Below are positions 1 through 9,881 of a stretch of 64,000 bases of DNA, piece by piece. The stretch covers positions 124,001 through 188,000 of the forward strand of contig CAMWHE010000001.1 of the NCBI GenBank assembly GCA_947173955.1. The letters run 5' to 3'. How positions within the stretch are numbered: the stretch's first letter is position 1; each line of letters starts with the position of its first letter. This DNA comes from an uncultured Bacteroidales bacterium. GTDB taxonomy: Bacteria > Bacteroidota > Bacteroidia > Bacteroidales > Muribaculaceae. The position numbers and the translations under genes are program-made. The notes below the pieces were generated by a model. It saw only the letters and a list, made by a program, of their open reading frames with translations. It was not told the DNA's origin and searched no databases.

Positions 1-3
1 ATC

Positions 4-408
4 GTGACGATTCCCAACTCATTCATAATGTCGTCGCACACTGTCAACTACAGTGCATCCGCCCGCGAATACGGACTGATAATACACACGACGGTCACTA
101 TCGGCTACGACGTGCCGTGGCGTCAGGTGCATCAGTTGCTCATCAATGCCGCGCGACTTACTCCCGGTGTTCTCGAACAACCCAAGCCCTTCGTGCTTGA
201 GACCGAACTTCAGGACTACTATCCCTGCTATCAGCTAAATGCCTACATAAAGGATGCAGATAAACTGGGCGACATCTATTCCGCCCTCCACCAGAACATA
301 CAGGACACATTCAACGAAGCCGGCGTGGAAATCATGTCACCGCAGTATATCGCAACACGCGACGGCAACGCATCCACAATCCCCGCTGACTACATCAAAA
401 CGAAATAA
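4..408 (+). CDS. Mechanosensitive ion channel (MscS family), C-terminal part, truncated by window start
   Basis: ORF opens at the window edge. It begins V/M-TIPNS, typical of the MscS beta domain, followed by an MscS C-terminal-like region. Confidence 0.75.
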   Translation: MTIPNSFIMSSHTVNYSASAREYGLIIHTTVTIGYDVPWRQVHQLLINAARLTPGVLEQPKPFVLETELQDYYPCYQLNAYIKDADKLGDIYSALHQNIQDTFNEAGVEIMSPQYIATRDGNASTIPADYIKTK

Positions 409-420
409 CCGTATAGAGAA

Positions 421-1038
421 ATGAACGCTGCACTATTTGACCTCGACGGAGTAATCATCGACAGCGAAGGTGCCTACTCTCAATTCTGGGGAAGCATAGG
501 ACGCGAATACGGATGTGCTCCGACGTTCGCCGACGACATAAAGGGCACTACCCTTACCGATATACTCACACTGCATTTCTCTGACGAGGCGACACGGGAA
601 GAAGTCACGCAGAAGATACACGATTATGAGGAGACGATGAAGTATCCCCTATTCGACCATGTGACGGAATATCTTGAAAAGCTACACAGTGAAGGTATAA
701 AATGTGCTGTAGTCACAAGCAGCGACGACGTAAAGATGAGCTACCTGTGGAAGCAGCATCCGAAGCTTAAAGGCTTCTTTGACGTCATAGTTACCGGCTC
801 GATGGTAAAAGAGTCAAAGCCTTCACCCGAGGGATATCTGAAAGCAGCCAAGATGCTTGGCACAGCCCCCGAAGACTGCGTAGTCTTTGAAGATTCATTT
901 CAGGGAGTCGAAGCGGGACGCCGCGCCGGTGCAAAGGTAATAGCTCTGGCAACAACAAACCCTGCCGACTCGCTGGCCGACAGGGCTGATCGTGTAATAA
1001 TGTCGTTTGCAGAGTTGCTTAACGAAGAGATCAGATGA
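421..1038 (+). CDS. HAD-superfamily hydrolase (beta-phosphoglucomutase-like)
   Basis: FDLDGVIIDSE motif I, VTSS motif II, K-P-SPEGYLKAA and VVFEDSFQGVEAGRRAG motifs. Confidence 0.88.
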   Translation: MNAALFDLDGVIIDSEGAYSQFWGSIGREYGCAPTFADDIKGTTLTDILTLHFSDEATREEVTQKIHDYEETMKYPLFDHVTEYLEKLHSEGIKCAVVTSSDDVKMSYLWKQHPKLKGFFDVIVTGSMVKESKPSPEGYLKAAKMLGTAPEDCVVFEDSFQGVEAGRRAGAKVIALATTNPADSLADRADRVIMSFAELLNEEIR

Positions 1039-1879
1039 CGCTCTTGAAGCTCATGTCAAGACCTTTAACCGAGTGAGTGAGCGCACCGACTGATATAAAA
1101 TCAACACCGGCTTCTCCGTACGCGCGGAGAGTGTCAAGCGTAATGCCTCCGGAGGATTCTATCTCTGTACGTCCGCCGATCAGCTTGACAGCCTCAGCAG
1201 TAGCTTCGGGAGTGAAATTGTCGAGCATGATACGGTCAACACCTACTTCAAGAGCCTGCTCGATCTCCTTGGTATTACGTACCTCAAGCTCTATCTTAAG
1301 ATCACGACCGGTCTGCTTAAGATAGTCTTTAGCAGCCTTCACAGCCTGGGGTATCCCGCCGGCAAAGTCCACATGATTGTCCTTGATGAGAATCATGTCG
1401 AAGAGTCCGATACGATGATTGGCACCACCTCCGATTTTTACAGCCTCCTTTTCAAGAATACGCATTCCAGGGGTAGTCTTACGGGTATCCAGCACTTTAG
1501 CTTTCAAGCCGTTAAGACGCTCCTGATATCGGGCGGTCGTAGTGGCGATACCGCTCATGCGCTGCATGATGTTGAGCATGATACGCTCGGTCTGGAGAAG
1601 TGAGCGAACTTTCCCCTCGACCTTGAATGCTATGTCGCCAGGCTTGACATGGGCACCGTCTTCGATGAATACAGTCATCTTAAGCTCGGGATCAAACTTT
1701 TTAAAAACCATCCTGGCGATATCAACTCCGGCCAGAATGCCTTCCTCCTTGACGATGAGTTGCTGGCAACCCATTTCATCAGCAGGTATGGTGCTCAAGG
1801 TAGTATGGTCGCCGTCACCGACATCTTCTGCAAATGCCAGTGTCAACAGATCGTCTATTAACTCTTCACGCGATTTCAT
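1031..1879 (-). CDS. nadC: Nicotinate-nucleotide diphosphorylase (carboxylating)
   Basis: QPRTase signatures LNIMQRMSGIATTTARY, DTRKTTPGMR, GGGANHRIGL, IESSGGITLD. Start reassigned to MKSREELIDD inside the ORF 1031..1960. Confidence 0.95.
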   Translation of the reverse strand: MKSREELIDDLLTLAFAEDVGDGDHTTLSTIPADEMGCQQLIVKEEGILAGVDIARMVFKKFDPELKMTVFIEDGAHVKPGDIAFKVEGKVRSLLQTERIMLNIMQRMSGIATTTARYQERLNGLKAKVLDTRKTTPGMRILEKEAVKIGGGANHRIGLFDMILIKDNHVDFAGGIPQAVKAAKDYLKQTGRDLKIELEVRNTKEIEQALEVGVDRIMLDNFTPEATAEAVKLIGGRTEIESSGGITLDTLRAYGEAGVDFISVGALTHSVKGLDMSFKSVI

Positions 1880-1906
1880 AATTGTTGAGATTTGATTAAT
1901 TTTGTG

Positions 1907-1937
1907 CAAATTTAAGCTTTTGCACAAAGCAATCCAA
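1907..1937 (-). promoter_or_regulatory. Candidate Bacteroidetes promoter for nadC
   Basis: On the minus strand, TTG (1937-1935), 20 nt gap, then TAAATTTG (1914-1907), about 28 nt upstream of the nadC start. Confidence 0.5.
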
Positions 1938-1948
1938 CACCCGAGCAG

Positions 1949-2422
1949 ATGAAAATTCAACTACTTGTAATCGGCAAGACAGCGGCTGACTATATATGTA
2001 AAGGGACTGACCTCTATCTCAACCGACTCAGCCATTATATCCCCACCGAAATCAAGGTGCTTCCCGATATAAAAAACACGCGCAAACTGTCAGAAGAGCA
2101 GCAGAAGACGGCCGAGGGTGAACTGTTTCTTAACACCGTGCAGGGAGGAGACTTCGTAGTGCTCCTTGACGAGCGCGGACGTGAATATACTTCGCGCGAG
2201 TTCTCCACATTCATACAGCAAAAGATGAACACAGTCCCGCGCAATCTGGTGTTTATTATCGGAGGTCCGTACGGCTTCTCCAAAGCTGTCTATGACCGTG
2301 CGGACTCACTACTGTCGCTGTCCCGCATGACATTCTCACACGAGATGGTGCGTCTGTTTTTTGTCGAACAGATATACCGTGCCATGACAATCCTTCGCGG
2401 AGAGCCCTATCATCACGATTAA
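1949..2422 (+). CDS. rlmH: 23S rRNA (pseudouridine(1915)-N(3))-methyltransferase RlmH
   Basis: 157 aa; FVVLLDERGREYTSREFS, FIIGGPYGFS and C-terminal LFFVEQIYRAMTILRGEPYHHD are diagnostic of RlmH. Confidence 0.97.
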   Translation: MKIQLLVIGKTAADYICKGTDLYLNRLSHYIPTEIKVLPDIKNTRKLSEEQQKTAEGELFLNTVQGGDFVVLLDERGREYTSREFSTFIQQKMNTVPRNLVFIIGGPYGFSKAVYDRADSLLSLSRMTFSHEMVRLFFVEQIYRAMTILRGEPYHHD

Positions 2423-2438
2423 GCTCCAATCCATAAGG

Positions 2439-3260
2439 TTATCGCCGGAGAATCCCGACCAGATCTGCATAGGGAATCGTACATGTCGGATGGCCTGCTG
2501 AATAGGGAGCTATCTCATATTGCTGATATGTGAACTTCACGCCATCTGCCTCATAGCAAGGAGCGGCCGAGGGGAGTGTCAGCTCGTCAACACTGACCAA
2601 TAAGCAATCAGCTAACTCAGTCTCGGTATCGACATCAAAATATTGCGTCATCAGTCCACGCTTGATAAGCGGGAGAAGCTTGCGCTCATATCCGGCGACA
2701 AACATATTATCCCATGTCAGCCTTAAGCCGCTATCCCTGACAAAGGTTGCATCAGATATGGTCTCCCCACCATGCGCACCTCCAAGATAGCGATATACCG
2801 AGGCATTGTATGTGAGAACAGTATCATTCTCGTATCCACGGCTATATTTATATATGTATTCATACCCGGGCATCTGGTCGCCGAAATATTTCTGCATATC
2901 ATCAACCTGCACGACCGCCGAATCAAGCAAAAGAGAGCCGACAGCATCGACAACAAACTTTCCGTCAGTCAAAGTTGCTGACGGATGTGAAGACATTACA
3001 ACATCAATTAGACCGTCATAAGAATTAATGTTGGATACAATCCATTCCCTGACACTATCTCCAAGAACCGAACCGTTGGGCACCGGATAGTCAATATCAA
3101 TACTGGCCACACATTCTGTTCCGTAGGAAGCAATGGCGACACGGTCAAACTTAATATTTTCCGTCCGGAATGAGTCATTATCTCCACTACCCTTCTGATT
3201 ATTGGCACAAGAAACTGCAAACACAGACAGTGCCAGCGAAAATGCTATCGGGAACTTCAT
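2439..3260 (-). CDS. DUF3298/DUF4163-type lipoprotein
   Basis: Lipoprotein signal peptide (SVFAVSC). C-terminal LTWDNMFVAGYERKLLPLIKRGL...FTYQQYEIAPYSAGHPTCTIPYADL is typical of DUF3298. Confidence 0.75.
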   Translation of the reverse strand: MKFPIAFSLALSVFAVSCANNQKGSGDNDSFRTENIKFDRVAIASYGTECVASIDIDYPVPNGSVLGDSVREWIVSNINSYDGLIDVVMSSHPSATLTDGKFVVDAVGSLLLDSAVVQVDDMQKYFGDQMPGYEYIYKYSRGYENDTVLTYNASVYRYLGGAHGGETISDATFVRDSGLRLTWDNMFVAGYERKLLPLIKRGLMTQYFDVDTETELADCLLVSVDELTLPSAAPCYEADGVKFTYQQYEIAPYSAGHPTCTIPYADLVGILRR

Positions 3261-5461
3261 CTTTCAGAATAATTTATTGAATCAAGTATTAAGGGAATAA
3301 TCTCAGAATCTATGCCTACGGTCTCAAGAGCCTTGGCATCGGCAATCAGTCGGGAGGCAAAGGTCTCAATCAATCCGTCGCCCGCACTTATACTCAGCTT
3401 ATAGAAGTTAAGCGCGTTATCATGGTCATGCACAGCAAGAGCGAGATGACCCATGTTGAGATAGTCGTCGGCAGTCGGATTCAGTTTCAGGATCTCATCA
3501 TACAGCTCGCGGGCACGCATGAAATCCTTCTGCATCAGCAGCGACCATGCGAGAGGACGGATGACACGCGTTGACTTTTCATCGAGATATCGAGCCTTGA
3601 AGTATTGTCCGGAAGCCTCGCCCCACTGAGCCATGTCGAGGTAGCAGTTACCCATAGCGATAACGGTCTGAATCGATTCGCTGTCGCCCTCCTTTTCAGC
3701 AACACGCCGATAGTATTCGAGCGCTTTCGCCGGCTGACCGAGCAATCGGTGGCAGCGAGCTATATGGCGGAGGGTCCAGACACTCCCGGCATCAAGCAGC
3801 TCTGCCTGCTCATAATATCTCAGCGCTTCTTCGATATTTCCGGTGCGCTCATAGCAATAACCCATCTTCTCGAAGAGTTGTCCGTCGGGATAAGTATTTT
3901 CTTCAATGACTTTGAATATATTGATCGCGTCACCGTAATATTTATGCCGAAAATAAAATTCAGCAATCGCCTTCAGCGTATCGGAATCCCGGAACTGACC
4001 GCGGAGGGCCGGGATAGTGACAAGATTCAGATCTGAGACAAACGGATCGTCAAACTCGGCTTTACGCCTGAACAGTTTGAAAAATCTATACAGATCCTGC
4101 ACATACCTGTTCATGACCGAACGACGCGAAGTACGCGACTCGTCAAGCGACTCGCGCTGCATCTCCAGCATCCCGTCGATCTGCATATTGAGCTGTGACT
4201 TCATCAGCTCACGTTGCGATTGCGGAATGGATTGCAATGAAAGAACAAATGAATATTTATCACTGTTGCAGAACACCGGAGTCGACTCAATCAGCCGGGC
4301 AACCTCGGCCAGCTCCGCTGGCATGGAAGCAATATCGCTGTAATCAGAGTGGAAAGGCATAAACCAGTTTGCAATCTCATTGAAGAAACTGAAAGACTTG
4401 AGATGGGCAAATGTAGACATGAACACATCGCCACCCTCAAGCTGTATCTCAGTCAATTCCTTAAGTTTGTCGGCAATACCCGATTTTTCAAGCATTTCCT
4501 GCCATTCGGGATTTTCCTCCATCTCTATTGCGTCGCTGATCTCGCCAAGGTCCTTAAACTTGCGGTTGAGTTCCGGGCGAAGCTTTATCATCTCCGGTAG
4601 GACTTCGTCAGTCATTTTACGGGTAATACGCTCAGTGTCACGTGCTCGCACCAGTTCAAGGAAAGCCTCTTTAAGATCGGAATGCCATGCAGGATTATCT
4701 GGCATAAGCCTGACGGCATCGAGCGCCTGCTTATCAAGCGTACGATTACGATATTTATAAAGTACAAGAAGCTGAGCAACCAATGCAATAGGAGCCAGTT
4801 TCTCACTGCCTGAATAGTAGACACGGGCGAGTATCTGTACGCGTCGCGAATCATAAAACTCCAATGCTCCAAGTAGCACTCCATTAATTATCAGTTGCTT
4901 GAAATAGTCAGGATAAACATCCGAGGCGAGGGCTTCTGTCAGCGCCTCATAGTCGGCCACGGAAAGCGGGAATGTCACCCAAAGTGCGTCAAACAAGTCA
5001 CGTTCGACAGCCTCACGCTTCCGGTTATTCTGATCGGCTGCATCATTACGGCCATCCTTTACCAGATTAAACAGAGAGGAATCGGAAGCGAGCCGGGAGT
5101 AGCGTCGCAGATATTCGGGGATAGAGCCGGACGCAGCATGAGAGCGATAGCGGAGTGTATTATAATATAATGACGGCGTCTCAGGCGTCATGGCATGGCG
5201 CTCAAGACGGTTAAGAATTGTCAGCATCCCTGCTACAAGTCCTTCATAAACCTGCTTTCGCGACGGGTCAGCAATCCCGCGGATAGCATAGTCAAGCATA
5301 TAGCGGTATGACTCCTCAAGCCTTGTGATCTCATCAGTTATCTCCCATGTCATCTGCGACTCCGAGAATGCCCGGAGCTGCTTGAATGCGTCATATAGAT
5401 TCTGATTCTTGATTGAATCAATTATACTATTTTTTTTTAAGGCAATATCCTGTTTTTTCAT
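3257..5461 (-). CDS. Tetratricopeptide repeat protein
   Basis: Multiple TPR-like units in the C-terminal half (YFRHKYYGDAINIFKVIEEN, GNIEEALRYYEQAELLD, GQPAKALEYYRRVAEKE). Start set at MKKQDIALKK. Confidence 0.8.
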   Translation of the reverse strand: MKKQDIALKKNSIIDSIKNQNLYDAFKQLRAFSESQMTWEITDEITRLEESYRYMLDYAIRGIADPSRKQVYEGLVAGMLTILNRLERHAMTPETPSLYYNTLRYRSHAASGSIPEYLRRYSRLASDSSLFNLVKDGRNDAADQNNRKREAVERDLFDALWVTFPLSVADYEALTEALASDVYPDYFKQLIINGVLLGALEFYDSRRVQILARVYYSGSEKLAPIALVAQLLVLYKYRNRTLDKQALDAVRLMPDNPAWHSDLKEAFLELVRARDTERITRKMTDEVLPEMIKLRPELNRKFKDLGEISDAIEMEENPEWQEMLEKSGIADKLKELTEIQLEGGDVFMSTFAHLKSFSFFNEIANWFMPFHSDYSDIASMPAELAEVARLIESTPVFCNSDKYSFVLSLQSIPQSQRELMKSQLNMQIDGMLEMQRESLDESRTSRRSVMNRYVQDLYRFFKLFRRKAEFDDPFVSDLNLVTIPALRGQFRDSDTLKAIAEFYFRHKYYGDAINIFKVIEENTYPDGQLFEKMGYCYERTGNIEEALRYYEQAELLDAGSVWTLRHIARCHRLLGQPAKALEYYRRVAEKEGDSESIQTVIAMGNCYLDMAQWGEASGQYFKARYLDEKSTRVIRPLAWSLLMQKDFMRARELYDEILKLNPTADDYLNMGHLALAVHDHDNALNFYKLSISAGDGLIETFASRLIADAKALETVGIDSEIIPLILDSINYSER

Positions 5462-5576
5462 TCTAAGTGTAAGTATTTTTACTTCTAACACTCTCGAAAG
5501 CAAAAATCTTGCCAAATATTATGAAATTATGAATTATTAATAGCCGGCTTGTAGATATTTTTATCGAAAAATTTAT

Positions 5577-5607
5577 TTTGAATTTCAAATGTTTAGACTT
5601 ACATTTG
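5577..5607 (+). promoter_or_regulatory. Candidate Bacteroidetes promoter for gdhA
   Basis: TTTG (5577-5580), 19 nt, TACATTTG (5600-5607), upstream of the gdhA start at 5687. Confidence 0.6.
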
Positions 5608-5686
5608 CAGTGACGTGGCTTACCAATTGCAGCGAGCGTCCAGACAAAAATAGACAAGAATCTACAACAACTTAACATTTAACAAC

Positions 5687-7024
5687 ATGGATATCAACAA
5701 AATCCTGAATGATCTTGAAGCAAAACACCCCGGCGAGAAGGAGTATCTTCAGGCCGTCAAGGAAGTGCTTCTTTCCGTAGGCGACGTCTACAATCAGCAT
5801 CCCGAATTTGAAAAGAACAAGATAATCGAGCGCATGGTCGAGCCCGACCGTATTGTTACCTTCCGCGTCACATGGATCGACGACAAAGGCGAGGTGCAGA
5901 ACAACATCGGTTACCGCGTACAGTTCAATAATGCCATCGGCCCGTACAAAGGCGGCATCCGTTTCCACGCATCAGTCAATCTCTCGATCCTGAAATTCCT
6001 CGGCTTCGAGCAGACATTTAAAAATGCGCTTACCACCCTCCCCATGGGTGGCGCCAAAGGCGGCAGCGATTTCTCTCCCCGCGGCAAGAGCGACCGTGAG
6101 ATCATGCGTTTCTGTCAGGCATTTATCCTCGGTCTTTGGAAAAACCTTGGTCCCGACCGCGACGTGCCTGCCGGTGACATAGGCGTTGGCGGACGCGAAG
6201 TGGGCTATATGTATGGCATGTACAAGAAACTCGTCGATGAAAACACCGGCACATTCACCGGCAAAGGCCTAAGCTTCGGCGGCTCACGCATCCGTCCCGA
6301 AGCAACCGGCTTCGGAGCCCTCTACTTCGTACAGGACATCCTCAAGCGCCGAAACGAATCGCTTGAAGGCAAGACTATTGCAATCTCAGGATTTGGCAAC
6401 GTAGCATGGGGTGCAGCTCTCAAAGCTACTGAACTCGGAGGAAAAGTCGTCACCATCTCCGGTCCCGACGGATATGTCTACGATCCTACCGGCATCAAAG
6501 GCGAAAAAATCGACTATATGCTTGAACTGCGTGCATCCGGCGAAGACATCGTCGCTCCATATGCCGAAAAATATCCCGAAGCCACTTTCTTCCCCGGCGA
6601 AAAGCCATGGGTTCAGAAAGTCGATATCGCCCTACCCTGCGCTACGCAGAACGAAGTAAACGGCGAGGATGCACATCATCTCCTTGACAACGGGGTGAAA
6701 CTTGTAGCCGAAGTATCCAACATGGGATGCACTCCCGAAGCTATCGACGCATTCATCGAAGCCCGCATAACTTATGCTCCCGGTAAAGCCGTCAATGCTG
6801 GCGGTGTGGCTACATCCGGCCTGGAAATGAGCCAGAACGCCGAACATCTCCAGTGGTCAGCCGCTGAAGTAGATGCCAAGCTCCACGAAATCATGCACAA
6901 CATCCATGAGCAGTGCGTAGAGCACGGCACCGAGCCCGACGGCTATGTCAACTACATGAAAGGCGCCAATATCGCCGGCTTCATGAAAGTAGCCGATGCA
7001 ATGATGGGTCAGGGTGTCATCTAA
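5687..7024 (+). CDS. gdhA: NADP-specific glutamate dehydrogenase
   Basis: 445 aa; GPYKGGIRFH, LPMGGAKGGSDF, DVPAGDIGVGGREVGYMYG, GFGNVAWGAA, EVSNMGCTPEA motifs. Confidence 0.97.
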   Translation: MDINKILNDLEAKHPGEKEYLQAVKEVLLSVGDVYNQHPEFEKNKIIERMVEPDRIVTFRVTWIDDKGEVQNNIGYRVQFNNAIGPYKGGIRFHASVNLSILKFLGFEQTFKNALTTLPMGGAKGGSDFSPRGKSDREIMRFCQAFILGLWKNLGPDRDVPAGDIGVGGREVGYMYGMYKKLVDENTGTFTGKGLSFGGSRIRPEATGFGALYFVQDILKRRNESLEGKTIAISGFGNVAWGAALKATELGGKVVTISGPDGYVYDPTGIKGEKIDYMLELRASGEDIVAPYAEKYPEATFFPGEKPWVQKVDIALPCATQNEVNGEDAHHLLDNGVKLVAEVSNMGCTPEAIDAFIEARITYAPGKAVNAGGVATSGLEMSQNAEHLQWSAAEVDAKLHEIMHNIHEQCVEHGTEPDGYVNYMKGANIAGFMKVADAMMGQGVI

Positions 7025-7088
7025 CACTCCCACGCCGACTAATTGCCAGGAATAATTCTGAAATCGAATAATCTTCCACTAAATAGCT

Positions 7089-7128
7089 CTCCGGACAGGC
7101 TTTTTGCTTATCCGGAGGCTTTTTTTAT
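7089..7128 (+). terminator. Rho-independent terminator downstream of gdhA
   Basis: ctccgga...tccggag hairpin followed by a T-tract (ctttttttatt). Confidence 0.8.
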
Positions 7129-7136
7129 TAAAAATG

Positions 7137-7167
7137 TTTGGATAATAAATTTATATTCGTACATTTG
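7137..7167 (+). promoter_or_regulatory. Candidate Bacteroidetes promoter for the DUF6377-like gene
   Basis: TTTG (7137-7140), 19 nt, TACATTTG (7160-7167). Confidence 0.6.
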
Positions 7168-7255
7168 TGAATCCGATAAGGGCAATCAGCTGTTCTATAT
7201 CGGCAATAAACCTGAAACCTAACATTACCACGATCAACGGCCTGTGCCGGACACT

Positions 7256-7873
7256 ATGCAAACTCAAGACTCGCTACAATGGTGGCCGATTCTTTCGGCT
7301 ATATTTCTGGCTGTTTTTGGCATCTGCATTATAATTATCATTATAACGGCTGTCAATCTGAAGAGACAGCTTAACAGCATGAAACGCCTGCAGGCTACTC
7401 TGACGGACGCCAACAAGGCCAAGGATGTCTGTCTCAACCAATTCATAATACTTTGCTCCGGCTATATGGACAAACTGACGAGTTTTAATTCGCTTGTCAA
7501 TCGCAAACTCGGCGCAGGCCAGGCAGAGGAGCTGTTTAAAATGACAAAATCAGGGCGCATTGTCGAAGAACAGACCGAACATTTCTACCGCCTTTTCGAT
7601 CAGGCATTTCTTAGCATCTACCCTTCGTTTGTCGATGACATCAACTCACTTTTTTTAGCCGAAAATCAAATATCGCTCGCCGATGGCGAAGTGCTCAACA
7701 CCGATCTGCGGATTCTCGCTCTGATGCGTCTCGGACTTAATGACACAAATCATGTTGCGCATATCCTCAACTACTCAGTCAACACTATTTACGCATACCG
7801 CAACCGGCTTCGCAACAGAGCCATCAACCGTGATACTTTTGAATACGATTTGATGCACGTCGGATTAAACTGA
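7256..7873 (+). CDS. Short DUF6377-like membrane protein with C-terminal HTH, lacking the TPR sensor
   Basis: N-terminal TM helix (ILSAIFLAVFGICIIIIIITAV), coiled region, then LNTDLRILALMRLGLNDTNHVAHILNYSVNTIYAYRNRLRNRA, which matches the HTH end of DUF6377 regulators. ATG at 7256; a GTG at 7244 is an alternative start. Confidence 0.75.
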   Translation: MQTQDSLQWWPILSAIFLAVFGICIIIIIITAVNLKRQLNSMKRLQATLTDANKAKDVCLNQFIILCSGYMDKLTSFNSLVNRKLGAGQAEELFKMTKSGRIVEEQTEHFYRLFDQAFLSIYPSFVDDINSLFLAENQISLADGEVLNTDLRILALMRLGLNDTNHVAHILNYSVNTIYAYRNRLRNRAINRDTFEYDLMHVGLN

Positions 7874-7877
7874 CACT

Positions 7878-9779
7878 TTAAAAAGCACGCAGAAGCGTGT
7901 CGGTATCAATGATTTTAACTATGAGCTGACCGTCAGGGGTATACGTGGGCGTCGGGAGAGCAAACAGATCGCTCATAAGTTTTTCCATCTCTTCCGGGGT
8001 CAGGATCTGTCCGCGACGGATAGCCTGTGACCGCGCCAGCGATAGAGCGACACGACTTTTCAGATCATTCTCCGCCGAGTTTCCGGTCTCCTCAAGACCA
8101 TTGACAATCGACAGAAGCATCTCGACCGGATTGCCGTTACCCACTATAGCCGGAACACCGTTAATAGACCATGAGCCGCCTCCGAGCGAAGCTATATCAA
8201 AACCCATCTCGCAAAGCTGATCAACCACACTGTCAAGAAAAACTTCCTGAGCAGGAGTAAGTGTCAGCATTTCCGGAAAAATCAGATTTTGCGTAGGAAC
8301 TTCCCCACCTGAAATCGTTTTAAAGATTGATTCATAAAGCACTCTTACATGAGCACGGTGCTGGTCGATAATCATCAGACCCGATCGAGCCGGAGAGAAT
8401 ATGTATTTACCCTTAAACTGAAGCACTGACGGAGTATCGACAATTGACTCACTCCCATTCTCAAACAATTCCTGATCCTGAGGCTCCGGATCTCCACAAT
8501 CAGATGTCATATGCAGATCCTGTTTAGGACTGCCCTCGCTATTCCAGCGACTGTAAAGCTTATCCCAGTCACTGAACGAAGCGCTCTGAGACTCCTGTCG
8601 GCGATTGAGTGATGACGGACGCGCCGAGCCGGGGGAAGGGTGTCGTTCCTGCGAAATCGCAGTCTCAGGCATAAATGGATTATAGCCGGGATCGGTCATT
8701 CCCAAATCAAGAGAAGGAACCGCATTAGGAGCAAATACAGGAATCTCCGGAATATCGTCTACTGAAAAATCCATAGCCGGAGCTACATTGAATTTACCGA
8801 GCGATTCGCGGACAGCCGCCTCAAGAATCTGCCAGATAGACTGCTCATTCTCAAATTTTATCTCATTCTTTGTCGGATGTATGTTGACGTCGATAGTCGA
8901 CGGATCTACATCAAAATTTATGAAATAATTAGGCTGAACTTCCTGGCTGATAAGGTTCTCATAGCAATTGATGACAGCCTTTCGGAAATATGGATGCAAC
9001 ATATTTCGGCCGTTGACAAAGAAATATTGCAGACTGTTGCGCTTGCGTGCTCCGTCGGGTCGGCCAATGAATCCACTGATACGGACCAATGTCGTAGCTG
9101 TCTCCACGGGCAAAAGCTGTTGCTCTACACTCTTGCCGAAGAGCTGGCCGATACGCTGCTTGAGCGACCCCGGCATAAGCTGATGGAGAACAGTGTCATT
9201 ATGGATTATCGTGAGCTCGATACCGGGATTGACAAGCGCAAGACGCTCGAATTCATGCATGATATTGCTTAATTCGACAGCATCCTTTTTCAAAAACTTA
9301 CGACGGGCAGGGACATTGAAAAACAGGTTTTTCACCATCATATTAGAGCCTGCAGCGCATCCGTCAGGCTCCTGCGACTCAACCTTTGATCCGCTGATAA
9401 GCAGACGGGTTCCTACAACATCGTCGGCACGGCGTGTACGGAGTTCTACCTGAGACACGGCGGCAATCGATGCCAGCGCCTCCCCTCTGAATCCCATCGT
9501 ATGCAGATCAAAGAGGTCGGCAGCCGCCTTGATTTTGGATGTGGAATGGCGCTCAAAAGCGAGACGGCTGTCAGTCTCGCTCATGCCGCTGCCATTATCA
9601 ACTACCTGGATGAGTGTCCGCCCGGCGTCGCGAAGTATTACCTTGATAGAGGTTGCGCCGGCATCAACAGCATTCTCAACCAGCTCTTTCACAACGGAAG
9701 CAGGCCGCTGTATGACCTCTCCGGCCGCTATCTGATTGGCGACCGAATCAGGCAATAATCGTATGACATCATTTTTCAT
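7878..9779 (-). CDS. mutL: DNA mismatch repair endonuclease MutL
   Basis: IRLLPDSVANQIAAGEVIQRPASVVKELVENAVDAGAT, DNGSGM, TMGFRGEALASIAAV. Start set at MKNDVIRLL. Confidence 0.97.
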   Translation of the reverse strand: MKNDVIRLLPDSVANQIAAGEVIQRPASVVKELVENAVDAGATSIKVILRDAGRTLIQVVDNGSGMSETDSRLAFERHSTSKIKAAADLFDLHTMGFRGEALASIAAVSQVELRTRRADDVVGTRLLISGSKVESQEPDGCAAGSNMMVKNLFFNVPARRKFLKKDAVELSNIMHEFERLALVNPGIELTIIHNDTVLHQLMPGSLKQRIGQLFGKSVEQQLLPVETATTLVRISGFIGRPDGARKRNSLQYFFVNGRNMLHPYFRKAVINCYENLISQEVQPNYFINFDVDPSTIDVNIHPTKNEIKFENEQSIWQILEAAVRESLGKFNVAPAMDFSVDDIPEIPVFAPNAVPSLDLGMTDPGYNPFMPETAISQERHPSPGSARPSSLNRRQESQSASFSDWDKLYSRWNSEGSPKQDLHMTSDCGDPEPQDQELFENGSESIVDTPSVLQFKGKYIFSPARSGLMIIDQHRAHVRVLYESIFKTISGGEVPTQNLIFPEMLTLTPAQEVFLDSVVDQLCEMGFDIASLGGGSWSINGVPAIVGNGNPVEMLLSIVNGLEETGNSAENDLKSRVALSLARSQAIRRGQILTPEEMEKLMSDLFALPTPTYTPDGQLIVKIIDTDTLLRAF

Positions 9780-9881
9780 AAGGTAAAAGTAAATATTATC
9801 GCCGATACAGACAAACATATGTAGAAAACTGCGGCCGATTGTAAAAAACTATCTAAATTTGCACTTACAAAAGCCAGGACT

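Noticed and set aside
1077-1895. Plus-strand ORFs at 1077..1325, 1373..1603, 1542..1895 and 1649..1861
   Set aside because: All lie antisense to nadC, overlap each other and show low-complexity Ser/Arg-rich shadow translation.
3605-5170. Plus-strand ORFs of 83-143 aa inside the TPR gene region
   Set aside because: They are antisense to a well-supported 734-aa TPR protein and have no recognisable domains.
8877-9758. Plus-strand ORFs antisense to mutL (up to 131 aa)
   Set aside because: They are shadow ORFs opposite a confidently identified MutL.
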